From positions 930,001 to 994,000 of the forward strand of contig OZ251249.1 in the NCBI GenBank assembly GCA_965240325.2: DNA of 64,000 nucleotides, in the 5' to 3' direction. Positions 52,327 through 63,024 of the stretch are shown here, in pieces (within the stretch, counting starts at the first letter, position 1; every line of letters starts with the position of its first letter). The notes beneath the pieces were generated by a model. It did no database searches, had not been told where the DNA came from, and worked only from the letters and a program-made list of their open reading frames with translations. The translations under genes and the position numbers were made by a program. This stretch comes from Rebecca billardiae RCC1528 (lineage: Eukaryota; Haptophyta).

Positions 52327-53376
52327 ATGGGGTGGAGCGCGGTGCTGCTCGCCGCCACGTGCGCCGCCAGCGCGCCCGCGCTCGCGCCGCCCGCCGCGCC
52401 CGCGCTCGGCGCGTCGCGGCTCGGCGCGTCCGCGGCGGCGGCGCGGCCGCGCCGCGCGCCGTCCGCGGCGGCGTGCGTGCGGATGCAGTCGAACATCTTC
52501 GAGCAGGTGGGCTCGGCGGCGGCGAAGGCGGTGGGCAAGACGATCAACAAGGCCACCGGCCTGCCCGAGCTCTCCGACGCCGAGCAGGAGGCGATGGAGC
52601 GTGCGATGCTCGAGGGGAAGCTCGACTTTGACCAGTTCCTCGTGCGCGCACACACCCACAGCACACCACACACGGGAGGGAGGGGGGGGAGGAGTTCCTC
52701 GTGCGCGCACACACCACACTACACACCACACAGGGGGCGGGGCGGGAGAGGAGTTCCCCGTGCGCGCACACTGCAGGGTTAGGGTGGGGGGTGCCCAGCG
52801 GGCGAGTGTCTCGTGCGCGCACACGGAGGAAGGGGGAGAGGACGCCCAGGCAGAGCCCGTCGCGCCCCGCGTCCGCGCCTGTGCGTGTGCGTGTGCGCGC
52901 GCGCGCGCGTGTGCCCGCAGGTGCAGATGCAGGTGATGGCGAAGGCGGGCTCGATGAGCGCGACGATGGCCAAGATCCCGGGCGTGGGCGACGAGATCGA
53001 CCCGCAGGCCGCGCAGCTCGCCGAGAAGAAGCTCGCGAGGTACGAGGCCTTCTGCGCGCAGATGAGTCCGGAGGAGCGCAAGAGTCCGGAGCTGCTGCTG
53101 CCGGGGAACGACGGCGCGGCGCTGCGCGCGGAGCAGCTCGCGGGGCGGTGCGGCGTCGGCGTGGAGGAGATCCGCACCTTCCTCGCCGAGTTTGTCGTGC
53201 TGCGCAAGACGTCGCAGGCGTTCGCCCAGCGCAAGGGGCCGGAGGAGGTGAAGGCGGTGATGGCGGCCGCGCAGGAGGAGGCGGGGCTGACCAACCGGCA
53301 GGAGCGCCGGCTCGCGGCGAAGGAGGCGAAGAAGGCCGCCAAGAAGAAGGGCGGCGGCGGCGGCGGCTTCGGCTGA
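52327..53376 (+). CDS. Plastid SRP54 M-domain-only protein
   Basis: Exons 52327-52641 and 52921-53376 (donor TTCCTC|GTGCGC, acceptor CCCGCAG|GTG), phase 0; 256 residues. The N-terminus MGWSAVLLAATCAASAPALA is a signal peptide followed by an Arg/Ala-rich transit-like segment. The mature part matches the SRP54 methionine-rich domain: KLDFDQFLVQMQVMAKAGSM then SATMAKIPGVGDEI (cf. F.l.DFl.Q...m...GS......iPG), MSPEERKSPELL (the helix-turn with the conserved Pro), LAGRCGVGVEEIRTFLAEF (the G.G....V..LL..F helix) and a Lys-rich, poly-Gly tail. The NG GTPase domain is entirely absent, and no upstream exon space exists before the helicase promoter. SRP54 M domains bind signal sequences and SRP RNA; a stand-alone plastid M domain could bind LHC proteins or compete with cpSRP54 (inference). 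Confidence 0.8.
52627..52830. repeat. Tandem duplications of the splice-donor region in the SRP54-like intron
   Basis: The junction CAGTTCCTCGTGCGCGCACACA is echoed three times in the intron: GAGTTCCTCGTGCGCGCACA near 52692, GAGTTCCCCGTGCGCGCACA near 52751, and TGTCTCGTGCGCGCACAC near 52807. Each copy keeps a usable GTGCGC donor. The last 90 bases of the intron lack the repeat. Confidence 0.8.
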
Positions 53377-54282
53377 GCGCGCGGCGGGGCGCGCGCCGGC
53401 GCCGGCGGCGGGGCGGCGCGCGCCGCGGGCCGGGCGGCTGATGCCGCGGCAGCCGCTCGGGCGGACGCCGGCCGACGACTGGGCGGGCGGGCGGGCGGCA
53501 CCGTCGGCGGGGCAGCGCGCCGCGCGCCGTGTCACGGCGCTGGCGAGTGGCGGCGCCCGTCGGCTGGGCGTGCCGATCGTCGCGCCGCAAGCGGCCTGCG
53601 GCTCACCCGGGCCGTACCGCCGCCTTCGTGCCCTTTATTTTTCGTCATATTGATCGATGTCAGCAGTCGGACAGTTTGTGAGACTGACGGACTGAGACCA
53701 GTAGTCGTCAGTGAGAGTTATAGTGCGCGTCGTTCCGAGTGCACGAATCACGATCGATTCCGCTCCGAGTGCACGAATCACGATCGAGTTCCGCACTTCA
53801 CCACTTGGCCACTTGACTTCTTGACGCGGTCCTGACTGACTAGTGGCAGTAGCCGGGTAATACCATCAGTGAGCAGCTAGGAGCGCAGCCGGCGGAGCCG
53901 CCGAGCCGCCGAGCTGTACGCGCGCCGCAGCAGCCGAGCGGTAGTATAGGGCAGCAGCATCAGTCGTCACAGTCTCGTCAATCACTCATCGGTCCATGAG
54001 ACATGAGTCATCCTGTCAGTCATGGCTCGATTGAGCGAGAGATGAGGCTTGCGGAGCAGCTGGAGGGCAGTCCGGGTCTGGCGCCGCGTTCGGGAGGGCG
54101 TCCGGCCGCCGCTCTCCGCCCGCGCAGCGCTTCGAGCGCGCTTGGCCGAGCGGCAAGTGGCAGCCAGCAAGCAGGGCGGCGGCGGCCTTTCGCGTGTGCA
54201 AGCGCATCGCCGCCCGCGCGCGCGCACACACGCGCGCCGCGCCCCCGCGCCCGCCTCGCGCGCCGCCCCCGCCCCGCGGGGC
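53377..54282. other. Intergenic region with short tandem repeat
   Basis: GC-rich to about 53620, then AT-richer. TCCGAGTGCACGAATCACGA is repeated twice with a 30-base period (53734-53786). No gene seen. The segment 54000-54280 is probably the 5' untranslated region of the golgin. Confidence 0.6.
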
Positions 54283-54494
54283 ATGGAGTGGGGCGTGGGC
54301 AAGGACTGGGTCTCGTCACTCTCCGACAAGGTGAGCACCGGACTCTCCGACATCGACGCGAAAGTGTCTGCGGTCGACCTCGGCCGCGTGTCGCTCGGCG
54401 TCGGCGAGCTCGTGAGCAGCGCGGCGAGCAGCGCGGCGAGCACGGGGCTGAGCGGGCTCTCGCACACCGTCGACGGCCTCACCGAGGGCAAGGC

Positions 54495-54529
<35 letters not shown>

Positions 54530-55363
54530 AGCGCGCTCGCAGCTCGCTCGGCGCGGCGGGCGCGCGGCTCGACTCGACCTTCGAGCTGCAGCCGGCGGCG
54601 TGGTTCGGCGGCGCGCTCGGCGGCGCGGAGGAGGGCGGCGCGTCGAGCGGCGCGGCCACGCCCGCCGCGCCGCGCGCGCCCGGCAGCGCCGCCAAGGGCA
54701 AGCGCGCCGCGGCCGCGGCGAGCGCCGGCACCGCCGCCGACGGCGGCGGTTTGGCCGGCGGCGGCGGCGGGCGCGAGAAGGGCTCGCTGCGCGCGGCGCA
54801 CGAGGCGCTGCGCTGCGCGGTGATCGAGCTGCTCGAGGTCGAGCGCGACGTGCTCGGCGACGCCGCGCCAGGCGCGCCGCCGCCGGCCGACGCCGCGCCG
54901 CGCACGCCTGGCGGCGGCGACGACGGCGGCGGCGGCGCGGCCGGCGCGGACGGCGGCGCCGCCGACGGCGGCGGCGGCGGGCTGCGCGCGCTGGGCGGGC
55001 GGCAGCTGGCGGAGATGCTCCGCGCGCGCGCGGCGTCGCTCGCCGCGCTCAGCGCCGCGCGGCACCACGCGCCCGCCGCCGCGCCGCACGCCGCCTCCGC
55101 CTCCGCCGCCGCCGCCGCCGCCGACCCGAGCGCGCGCGCGGCCGCGGCCGAGGCAGCGCTGTGCGCAGTGCGCGCGCGCACGCTTGCGCAGCTCCGCGGC
55201 GCGGACGAGGCGGCGGCGGCGGCGCGCGCGGAGGCGGAGGCGGCGCGGCGCGACGCGCGCGACGCGCTCGCGCGCTGCGAGGCGGCGGAGGCGGAGGCCG
55301 ACGCGCTGCGCATGGCGCAGCAGCAGCAGCAGCCGCAGCCGCCGCCGCAGCAGCAGCAGCACA

Positions 55364-55409
<46 letters not shown>

Positions 55410-57132
55410 GGCGGGCGCGGCGGGCGGCTGGGGCGTCTTCGGCGTGGGCGGGCCGCAGGGCGACCCGCTCGGCGCCGCGGCGGGCGTGGGCGCGGGCGCG
55501 GGCCTGGGCGCCCTCCCCGAGCCCCTGCTCCCCCTCGCCCTCGGCGGCGTCGGCGGCGGCGGCGGCGGCGGCGGCGGCGGGTGGGAGGAGTTGGATGCCG
55601 GCGCGCCCTCGCCGCAGCCGCCCTCGCCGCAGCGCCCGCCGCCCGCCGGGCGCGCGGCGCACGGCGCGCACGGCGCGCGCGGAGCGGCGGGCGCGGGCGG
55701 TGGCGACGATGCCGACGCGGCGACGGCGGCGAGCGGCGGTGTCGGCACGGCCGGCGGCGCGCTGGGCTCGGCGGGCGGCGGCGCGGAGGGCGGCGCGCCC
55801 GCGGCCGAGCTCGCAGCGGCGCTGGCGGCGCGCGCGGACGCGGACGCGCGCGCGGACGCGGCGGAGGCGGCGGCCGCGGCCGCGCGCGCCGCCGCCGACG
55901 CGGCGGCCGCCGAGCTCGCCGCCGAGCGCGCGGCCGGCGGCGCGGCCGCCGACGCGGTGGCGGCGGCGCGCGCCGACGCCGCGTCCGCGCGCGAGCAGGC
56001 CGAGGCGGCGGCGGCCGCGCTGCACGCGACGCAGGCGGCCGCGGCCGCGGCCGAGGCGGCTGGCGGCGCCGCGGCGGCCGCGGACGCGGACGCGCGCGCG
56101 GACGCGGCCGAGGCGGCGGCGGCGGGCGCGCGCGACGCGGCCGCGGCGGCGGGCGCGCGCGCGGACGCGGCGGAGGCGGCGCTCGCCGCAGCGCTCGCGG
56201 AGGCGGAGGAGGCGCGGCGCGGCGCGCGCGCGGCGTGCGCGCGCGCGGACGCCGCCGAGGCCGCCGCCGCCGAGGCCGCCGCGGCCGCGAGCGCGCAGCT
56301 CAGCGAGGCGCGCTCGGCGGCGGCGGCGGCGGAGGCGCGCGCGGCCGCCGACGCGGCCGCGGCCGCGTCCGCATCGGCCGCGCGGGACGAGGCGCGCGCT
56401 GCCGCGGCGGCGGCGGCGGCGGAGGCGGAGGCCGCGCGGGACGAGGCGCGCGCCGCGCGCTCGCGCGTCGAAGGCGCCATCGCGGACGCGGCGGCCGCGC
56501 GCGCCGACGCGGACGCGGCCGCGGCCGACGCGGCGGCCGCGCGCGCCGCCGAGCGCGCCGCGCGCGCGGCGGTGGCCGCGGCCGCCGCGGACGCGGCCTC
56601 GCCGGCGCGCGCGCCCGCCGCCGGCGCGTCGACGCCAGGCACCGCGGGCGCCGACGCCGGCGGCGCGCCCGCGCCGTGCGTGCGCGTGCGTCTCTCCGCG
56701 GCGGCGGTGGCGGCGGGCGGCGGCGGCGGCGGCGCGGACGCGGACGGCGCGGCGGCCGTCAGCCTGAGCGTGCGCGCCGCGCCGCGCGCGCCGCCGCCCA
56801 CGCCGCCGACCGCGGCGCTCGGCGGCGGCGGCGCCGCCGCCGACGCGGCGCAGACGCCCTCGCCGCTGCTGTGCGGTGGCGCGCGCGCCGGCGCGTGCAC
56901 CGACACCGCCGCCACCGCGCGGCCGGAGGCGGAGGGCGAGGGCGACGGGTGGGGCGGCGGCTGGGAGGGCTGGGGCGCGGAGGAGGCGGCGGCCGGGCAG
57001 GTGCCGCAGCCGGGCGCGCTCGACACGCCGCCCTCCGCGCGCGACGACGGCGGTGCGGGCGGCGCCGCAGCGGGCGGCGCCGCGCCGGCCAGTCCGCGCA
57101 CGGCGCAGGCGACGGCACCGCGCGCGCGCGCG

Positions 57133-57167
<35 letters not shown>

Positions 57168-60100
57168 CGGCGCGGGCGCGGACGCGGCCGCGGCGTGTGG
57201 CGAGGGCGCGGAGGGCGCGGCGCACGCCGCGGCCGCGCGCGCGCTCGCGGCCGCGCTCGCCGCCGCGGCCGCGGACGACGGCGAGGCGGGCGAGGCGGGC
57301 GGCTCGCGCGCGGCCGCGCGGCTGCGGCGCAGCCTGCGCTCGCTGTGCCGCGCGCACGCGGCGTTGGAGGCTGCGGCGGAGTGGCGCGGCGCGGCGCACG
57401 CCGCGAGCGCGGCCGCGCTGTGCGGCGCGCTGGGCGATGCGGAGGCGGCGGCGGCGGAGGCGCGGCGCGGCGCGGCCGCCGAGGCGGCGCGCTGGCGCGA
57501 CGCCGCGGCCGACGCGGCGGCCAAGGCGGAGGCGGCGGTCGGCGCCGCCGCGGCCGAGGCGGCGGCGCGCGCCGCCGCGGCCGACGCGGCGGCCGCGGCG
57601 CGCCGCGAGGCGGCGGCCGCCGAGGCGCGCGCCGCGTCCGCGTCCGCCGAGCTCGAGGGCGCGCGCGCGGCCGCGGCCGCCGCCGCCGCGGACGCCGCGG
57701 CGCGGCCGGAGCGCGCGCACGCCGCCACCTCGCCGCCGCCGGCGCGGCCGCGCGCGCACGCGGCGACGGCGCCGATGCCGCGGCCGGCGGCGGCGCACGC
57801 CGCCACGTCGCCGCTGCCGCGGCCGGCGCGCGCGCACGCGTCCACCGACCCGCTCGAGCTGCCGCGCGCCAAGGCCGCCGACGCGGACGCGGCGGGCGAG
57901 GCCGCGGCCGCGCCGCCCGCGCCCGACCTCGACCCCGCGCCGGCCAGTGCGGCCGACGCCGCCGCCGCCGGCGGATCTGCGGGCGGCGTGGGTGTTGAGC
58001 GTCGCGCCTCCTCCGTGTCAGTGTCCGCTCTGCTCGCCGAGCTCGCGTCCGCCGACGCGTCGTTCGGTGCAGTCGTGTCCGACCTCGCCACCGAGCGCTC
58101 GCGGCTCGCGCAGCTGCGGCAGCATCACTCGTGCGCGCAGCAGCAGCGCCGCGCGTTCGCGGCCGCGCGCGCCGCGTCGGCCGCCGCGCGCGCGCCGACC
58201 CGCGCCCCGCCCCCCTGCTGCCGCTGCCGCCGCTGCCGTCGCCGCGTGCCATCCTTGCAGGGCGATCAAAGACAAGTCCAAGGCGCTGCTGCGCGCGCGG
58301 GACGCCTCGCTGCAGCAGCTGCGCGCGCAGCTGTCCCAGACGCAGGAGCAGGTGCGTGCGCACCCCGCCGTGCGTGCGCAGCGACTGCGCGTGGCGTGTG
58401 TGCGTGCCGCGTGTGCGGCTAGGGTGTGTAGGGCTAGGTTAGGGTTAGGGTAGGGCTAGGCATGTGTGCGTGGCGCGTGTGCGGCGCGCGCGGCTCTCCG
58501 GCGCGGGTGCTGCACGCAGCACGGCCGTAGCGCATGCGGTGTGCGTGTGCGGTGTGCAGCGCACGGCGCCGCCGGCATGCGCGGCGTGTGCGCGCGCAGC
58601 CGTGCGCGCTGCGCGGCCGCAGCGGCGCGCGTGTGTCCGCGCGCGCCCCTCGCCGCCTCAGCCGCCCGCCCCCCGCGCCCCGGCGGCGCACGCGCGCGCG
58701 CGCGCGTCACGCGTGCGCCGCTGCGTGCGCAGCTCGACGGCACCAAGGACGCGGCCGCGCGCGCGGAGGCGGCCGCGGCGGAGTCGGAGGAGGCGCGGGC
58801 GGCCGCCGAGGCGCGGCTGGTGCGCGCGCGGCGCACACGCGCCGCTGCGCGCCGGCGCGCCGCGTTGCGCGCGCGCGGCGCCTGGCCGGTGTGGCGCGCG
58901 GCGGCGGCACCGGGCTCACCCCGCGCCCCCTGCCTGCTGCTGCGGCTGCGCGCGCGCGCCGCGCGCAGCTGGCGCGCGAGGAGGCGGCGGCGAGCGTGCG
59001 CAGCGCGCAGCACAAGGCGGAGGCGGAGGCGGCGGCGGAGGCTGGCTCTGCCGCGGAGGCGCGACGGCTGGCGGCGGCGGCCGAGGCGGCGCGCGCGGCT
59101 GCGGAGGCGGAGCGTGACGCCGCGCGCGCCGACGCGGCGACGGCGCGCGCGGCGGTGGCGGCGGCGGACGCGGCCGCGGCCGACGCCGCGCGCCGCGCCG
59201 CCGCCGCGTCCGCCGAGCTCGACGCGGCGCGCGGCGCGGCGGAGCGCGCGCGGCACGCTGCGCTGTTTGAACGCGCGGCCGGCGGCGGCGGCGGCGGCGG
59301 CGGCGGAGGCGGAGGCGGTGGCGCCGGTGAGCGCGGTGGCGGCGGCAGCCTGGGCGGCGGCGCGGAGGAGGGCGTGGGGGCGGACGGCGGAGGCGGCGGC
59401 GGTGGCGGCGGTGGCGGTGACGGCGGCGCCGCCGCCGCCGCGCTGCGCTCGCAGCTCGAGAACTCGCAGGCGGTGGCGGCCGCGGCCGCGCGCGAGGCGG
59501 CGGGCGCGAAAGCGGAGGCGGCGGCGGCGCGCGGCGCGGCGGAGGAGGCGCGCGCGCTGGCCGCGGCGGCGGACGCGGCGGCGGCGGCGGCGGAGGGGCG
59601 CGCGAGCGCGGAGGCGCGGCGCGCGGAGGCGGCCGAGTCGAGCCGCGCCGCCGCCGAGTCGCGCGCGGACGCGCTGCGCGCCGACGCGGCGGCGGCGGCG
59701 GAGGCGGCGGACGCGGCCGCGGCCGCGCTCGGCGCCGAGCGCGCGCGCGCGCGCGCCGTCGCCGCCGAGCTCGCCGCCGCGCGCCAGCGCGCCGCGGCGG
59801 CGGAGGCGGCGGCGGCGCGCGCGGACGGCGCGCTGGCGGAGGAGGCCGAGGCGCGCGCCGCCGCGGAGGCCACCGCGCGCGCCGCCGCCGAGAAGGCCGC
59901 GGCCGAGCTCGCGCGGGCGCGGCGCGAGGCGGCGACGGTGCGAGCGCAGGCGCGCGCGCTGCTCGCGCGGCAGGAGGACGAGCTGGCGGCGGCGAGGGCG
60001 GCGCAGGCCGCCGGGCGGAGGGCGGGGGAGGGCGGCGGCGTCGCGCGGGGCGGCGGCGCGGACGGCGGCGCGGGCGCGGCGCCGCAGCCGCAGCCGCAGC

Positions 60101-62736
60101 AGCCGCAGCCGCCGCAGCCGGCGGCGGCCGTCGTCGCGGGCGCGGCGGCTGCTGCCGAGCGCGGCGGCGCTGCGCGCGGCGGCGGCGAGGGCGAGGGCCT
60201 GCTCGCCTCCGCCGCGGCCGCGCAGGCGGCGGCGGCGGCGGCGCAGCGCGCGGCGGAGGCGGAGTGCGCGCGGCTCGCCTCGCAGCTCGCCGAGCGCTCC
60301 GCCGCCCTCGAGAGCGCGCAGAAGCAGGTGTGCGCGCGTGTGCGTGTGTGTGCGCGCGTGTGCGTGTGTGCGTGTGCGTGTCCAGTGCTGCTGCTGCCGC
60401 CGCCGCCTAAGCCGCTGCGCCCGTGCCCGCGGCCGCGCGCTCGCTCCCCAGCTCGTCTCGGCGCGCTCCGCCCTCGAGCGAGCGGGCCTGCCCTCGCGCT
60501 CCGGCGGGGGCGGCCCCGGCTCAGCCGCCGCGCCCACGCCCGCGCGCACCGCGCGCTCGGCCGCGGGCGGCGGCGGCGGCGGCGCGGGCGGCGGCGCGGC
60601 CGCGGCGGCTGTGGAGGCGGCGCACCTCAAGCACACGGTGACGGCCTACATCCAGCTCGGGGATGCGCACAACGGGCCGCTGCTCAACGTGCTCGCGACG
60701 ATGCTGCGGCTCACGCCGCCCGAGCTGCGCGCGCTGCAGGAGGCGCGCAGCGCGCGCGCAGCCGCGGCGGCGACAGGCGGTGCGCCGCGCCGCGCCGCCG
60801 CCGCCGCCGCCGCGCCGCGCCGCGCTGCCGGCGCCGCTGCGCCCCCGGCGCCGCCGTGCGCGCACGCGCTGCGCGCTCACGGCGCCCGCCGCCCCGCCAC
60901 CGCCGCGCGCGCAGGCGGGCTCTTCTCTGCCATGCTCGCGCCGCCGCCGCCGCCGCCGCCCGCCTCGCTCGCCGGCGCGGCCGTGCTGCCTGCTGCGGCC
61001 ACGCCCGCGCCGCCCGCGCGCGCCGCGCCGCGCGTCGCGCCGGCGAGCGCCGCGGCCGCGCTCGGCGGCGGCGGCGGTGGCGGTGGCGGTGGCGGCGGCG
61101 GCGGCGGCGCGCTGGGCATGCTCCGCCGCGCCGCCGCGCTGGCGGCCGTGCTGCAGCGCCGCGTGGGCTCGGGCGGCTCGCTCGTCCTCTGCCACGTCCC
61201 GCCTCTGCCGCGCACAGCGCACGCAGCGGCACGCACTGACGGTGGCGGCGCCGCCGCGGCCAACGGCGGCGCCGCCGCCGCCGACGGCACCGCCGCCGCC
61301 GCGGCGGTGCCCGAGGTGGACGGCGCGGGCGTCGTGACGGGCGCGGGCGGCGCGAGCGCGTGGGGGCTGCGCGACGGCGACCTCGTCGCCGCCGCGGACT
61401 TTGAGCCGTGCAACGGCGCGCACTTGGACGTGCGCGCGCGCCCACCGCGGCACCCGCGCGGCGCGGGGCGGCGGCTGATGCGCGCGCTGCGCGGCGCGCG
61501 GCGCGGCGGCGGTGTGCGTGTGCGCGCGCGCGGCGTGCGTGTTCAGGCCATGCTGCGGGGCGAGGGCGGGCGCGTGCGGCCGCGCACGCTGCTCGTGCTG
61601 CGTGCGCACGCGCCGCCCGCCGCGCAGCCCGCCGCCGACGCCGCGCCCGCGTCCGCAGACGGCGGCGCGGCGGGTGCGCCGCTGAGCGCGGCGCGCGCGG
61701 AGGCGCTCGAAGCCGCGCGCGCACTCAAGGCGGCGGCGGCGCAACTCGAGGGGAAGGTGTGTGCATGCGCGCCGACCCCGCGCGCCCGTGCGCCCAGGGT
61801 GTGCGCCCGGCCTGGTGTGCGCTGCGCCCGCGCGCGCTCACGGCGCGTGCGCCCTCCGCCGCACGCGCCGCCACGTGCCGCCACGCGCCGCCACGTGCGC
61901 CCGCCGCCGCCGCCTACGCCGCCGCCGACGCCGCCGCCGCCGCGGCGTGCGCAGGGCGAGGCCCTGCGCGCGCGGCTGGAGGCGGGCGAGGGCCGGCTGA
62001 GCACGGCGGAGGGCGCTCTGCGAGGACTGCGCGCCGCGCTGGCCGAGCGCGCCGTCGAGCGCGCACACCTGCGCCACACGGTCACGCGCTACATCGCCAT
62101 GGGTGCGCGCGAGCGCGTGTGCGCGTGCACGCGCGGCCGCGCGGCAGCGCACGCGCGGGCGCGCGCGCGGGCGGGCGCAGGCGGCACGCACGCCACGGCG
62201 CGACGGCGCGCGCGCGCGCGCGCTCCGCAGCGCGCGCGCCGCTGAGCCGCCGCCGCCCGCCACCCTTCCGCCGCACACACGCGCGCCGCGCTCCTCCGCG
62301 CGCGCGCGTGCTGCGCTATGCTGCGGTGTGCGCGTGCCGTGCCGTGCCGTGCCGCGCCGTGCCGTGCCGTGCCGTGCTGTGCCGTGCCGTGCCGCGCGGT
62401 GCCGTGTGCGTGCGGTGTGCCGCAGGTGACGAGCACAACGGGCCGCTGCTCAACGTGCTCGGCACGATGCTCCGCCTCAGTCCGGCCGAGCTGGAGGCGC
62501 TGCGGAGGGCACGGCGGCAGCGGCTGCAGGGCGGCGGCGCGTCGGGCGTGCTCAGCCAGCTCGGGCTGGGCGCGCTGCTCGGGGGCGGCGGCGCGGCGGC
62601 GGAGGGCGGCGGCGCGGCGGCCGCCACCGTGGCCGCGGCGGCGGCGGTGGACGCGGGCGCGGACGCGGCGCGGGCGCCGCCGGCGAGCCCGCTGAGCTCG
62701 CGCTTCCCGCTGCCACCGCAGCCCACGCCCGGCTGA
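54283..62736 (+). CDS. Golgin-type coiled-coil protein with two GRIP domains and an intervening PDZ-like segment
   Basis: Nine exons in consistent phase: 54283-58130, 58261-58351, 58733-58819, 58969-60327, 60452-60779, 60915-61429, 61547-61756, 61955-62102, 62426-62736; 2298 residues. The start MEWGVGKDWVSSLSDKVSTG resembles amphipathic golgin N-termini. Long Ala/Glu/Arg heptad-like stretches (for example residues 510-770 and 1345-1790) form coiled coil, broken by poly-Gly and poly-Asp. GRIP 1, near residue 1849: HLKHTVTAYIQLGDAHNG then PLLNVLATMLRLTPPEL. GRIP 2, near residue 2185: HLRHTVTRYIAMGDEHNG then PLLNVLGTMLRLSPAEL, split by intron 8. Between them, RVGSGGSLVLCHV...GLRDGDLVAA...RTLLVLRA looks PDZ-like. 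GRIP domains bind Arl1-GTP at the trans-Golgi. A hydrophobic tail follows. Confidence 0.85.
62334..62405. repeat. (GTGCC)n pentanucleotide repeat in golgin intron 8
   Basis: About 14 units of GTGCC with three CGCC-type variants, ending about 20 bases before the acceptor of the last exon. The pyrimidine content may serve as the tract. Confidence 0.85.
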
Positions 62737-63024
62737 TGAGTCGGACGCGATGGCGGGCCGAGTGGCCGCTGCTGCTGCCGTGCAGATCGGGGCTGGGGAT
62801 GCGCTGCGGAGGGCGCGGCGCCTCCACTGGCTGTCGGTGTGCCGCGCGCACTACCCGACAGCTAGCAGCAGATTTTCATCGCGTAGTCGTAAACCTAAAT
62901 AACTGCTGTAAATAAATAAGCTGAAAAAGCAGCAGAATAATTCATACGGCGCCGCCATCACCGGCTATCAGCGCAGCATGGCGGCGGCACGCGACGACGT
63001 GTGCTGACACCGCGGCCACCCGCC
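62737..63024. promoter_or_regulatory. Short intergenic region, golgin 3' end to F-box/RCC1 start
   Basis: 288 bases on the same strand, with an AT-rich patch (62885-62945, TAAATAAATAAG) that may be the end of the golgin transcript or the promoter of the next gene. Confidence 0.45.

Noticed and set aside
53982-58091. A 1369-codon minus-strand open frame opposite the golgin
   Set aside because: Its Ala/Ser/Arg-only composition is the complement of the golgin coiled-coil codons. No motif, and the plus frame has splice-consistent exons and GRIP domains.
58430-58460. Telomere-like TTAGGG repeats
   Set aside because: Only about three imperfect units inside golgin intron 2. Too short for an interstitial telomere, and similar GT/GG-rich text is common in these introns.
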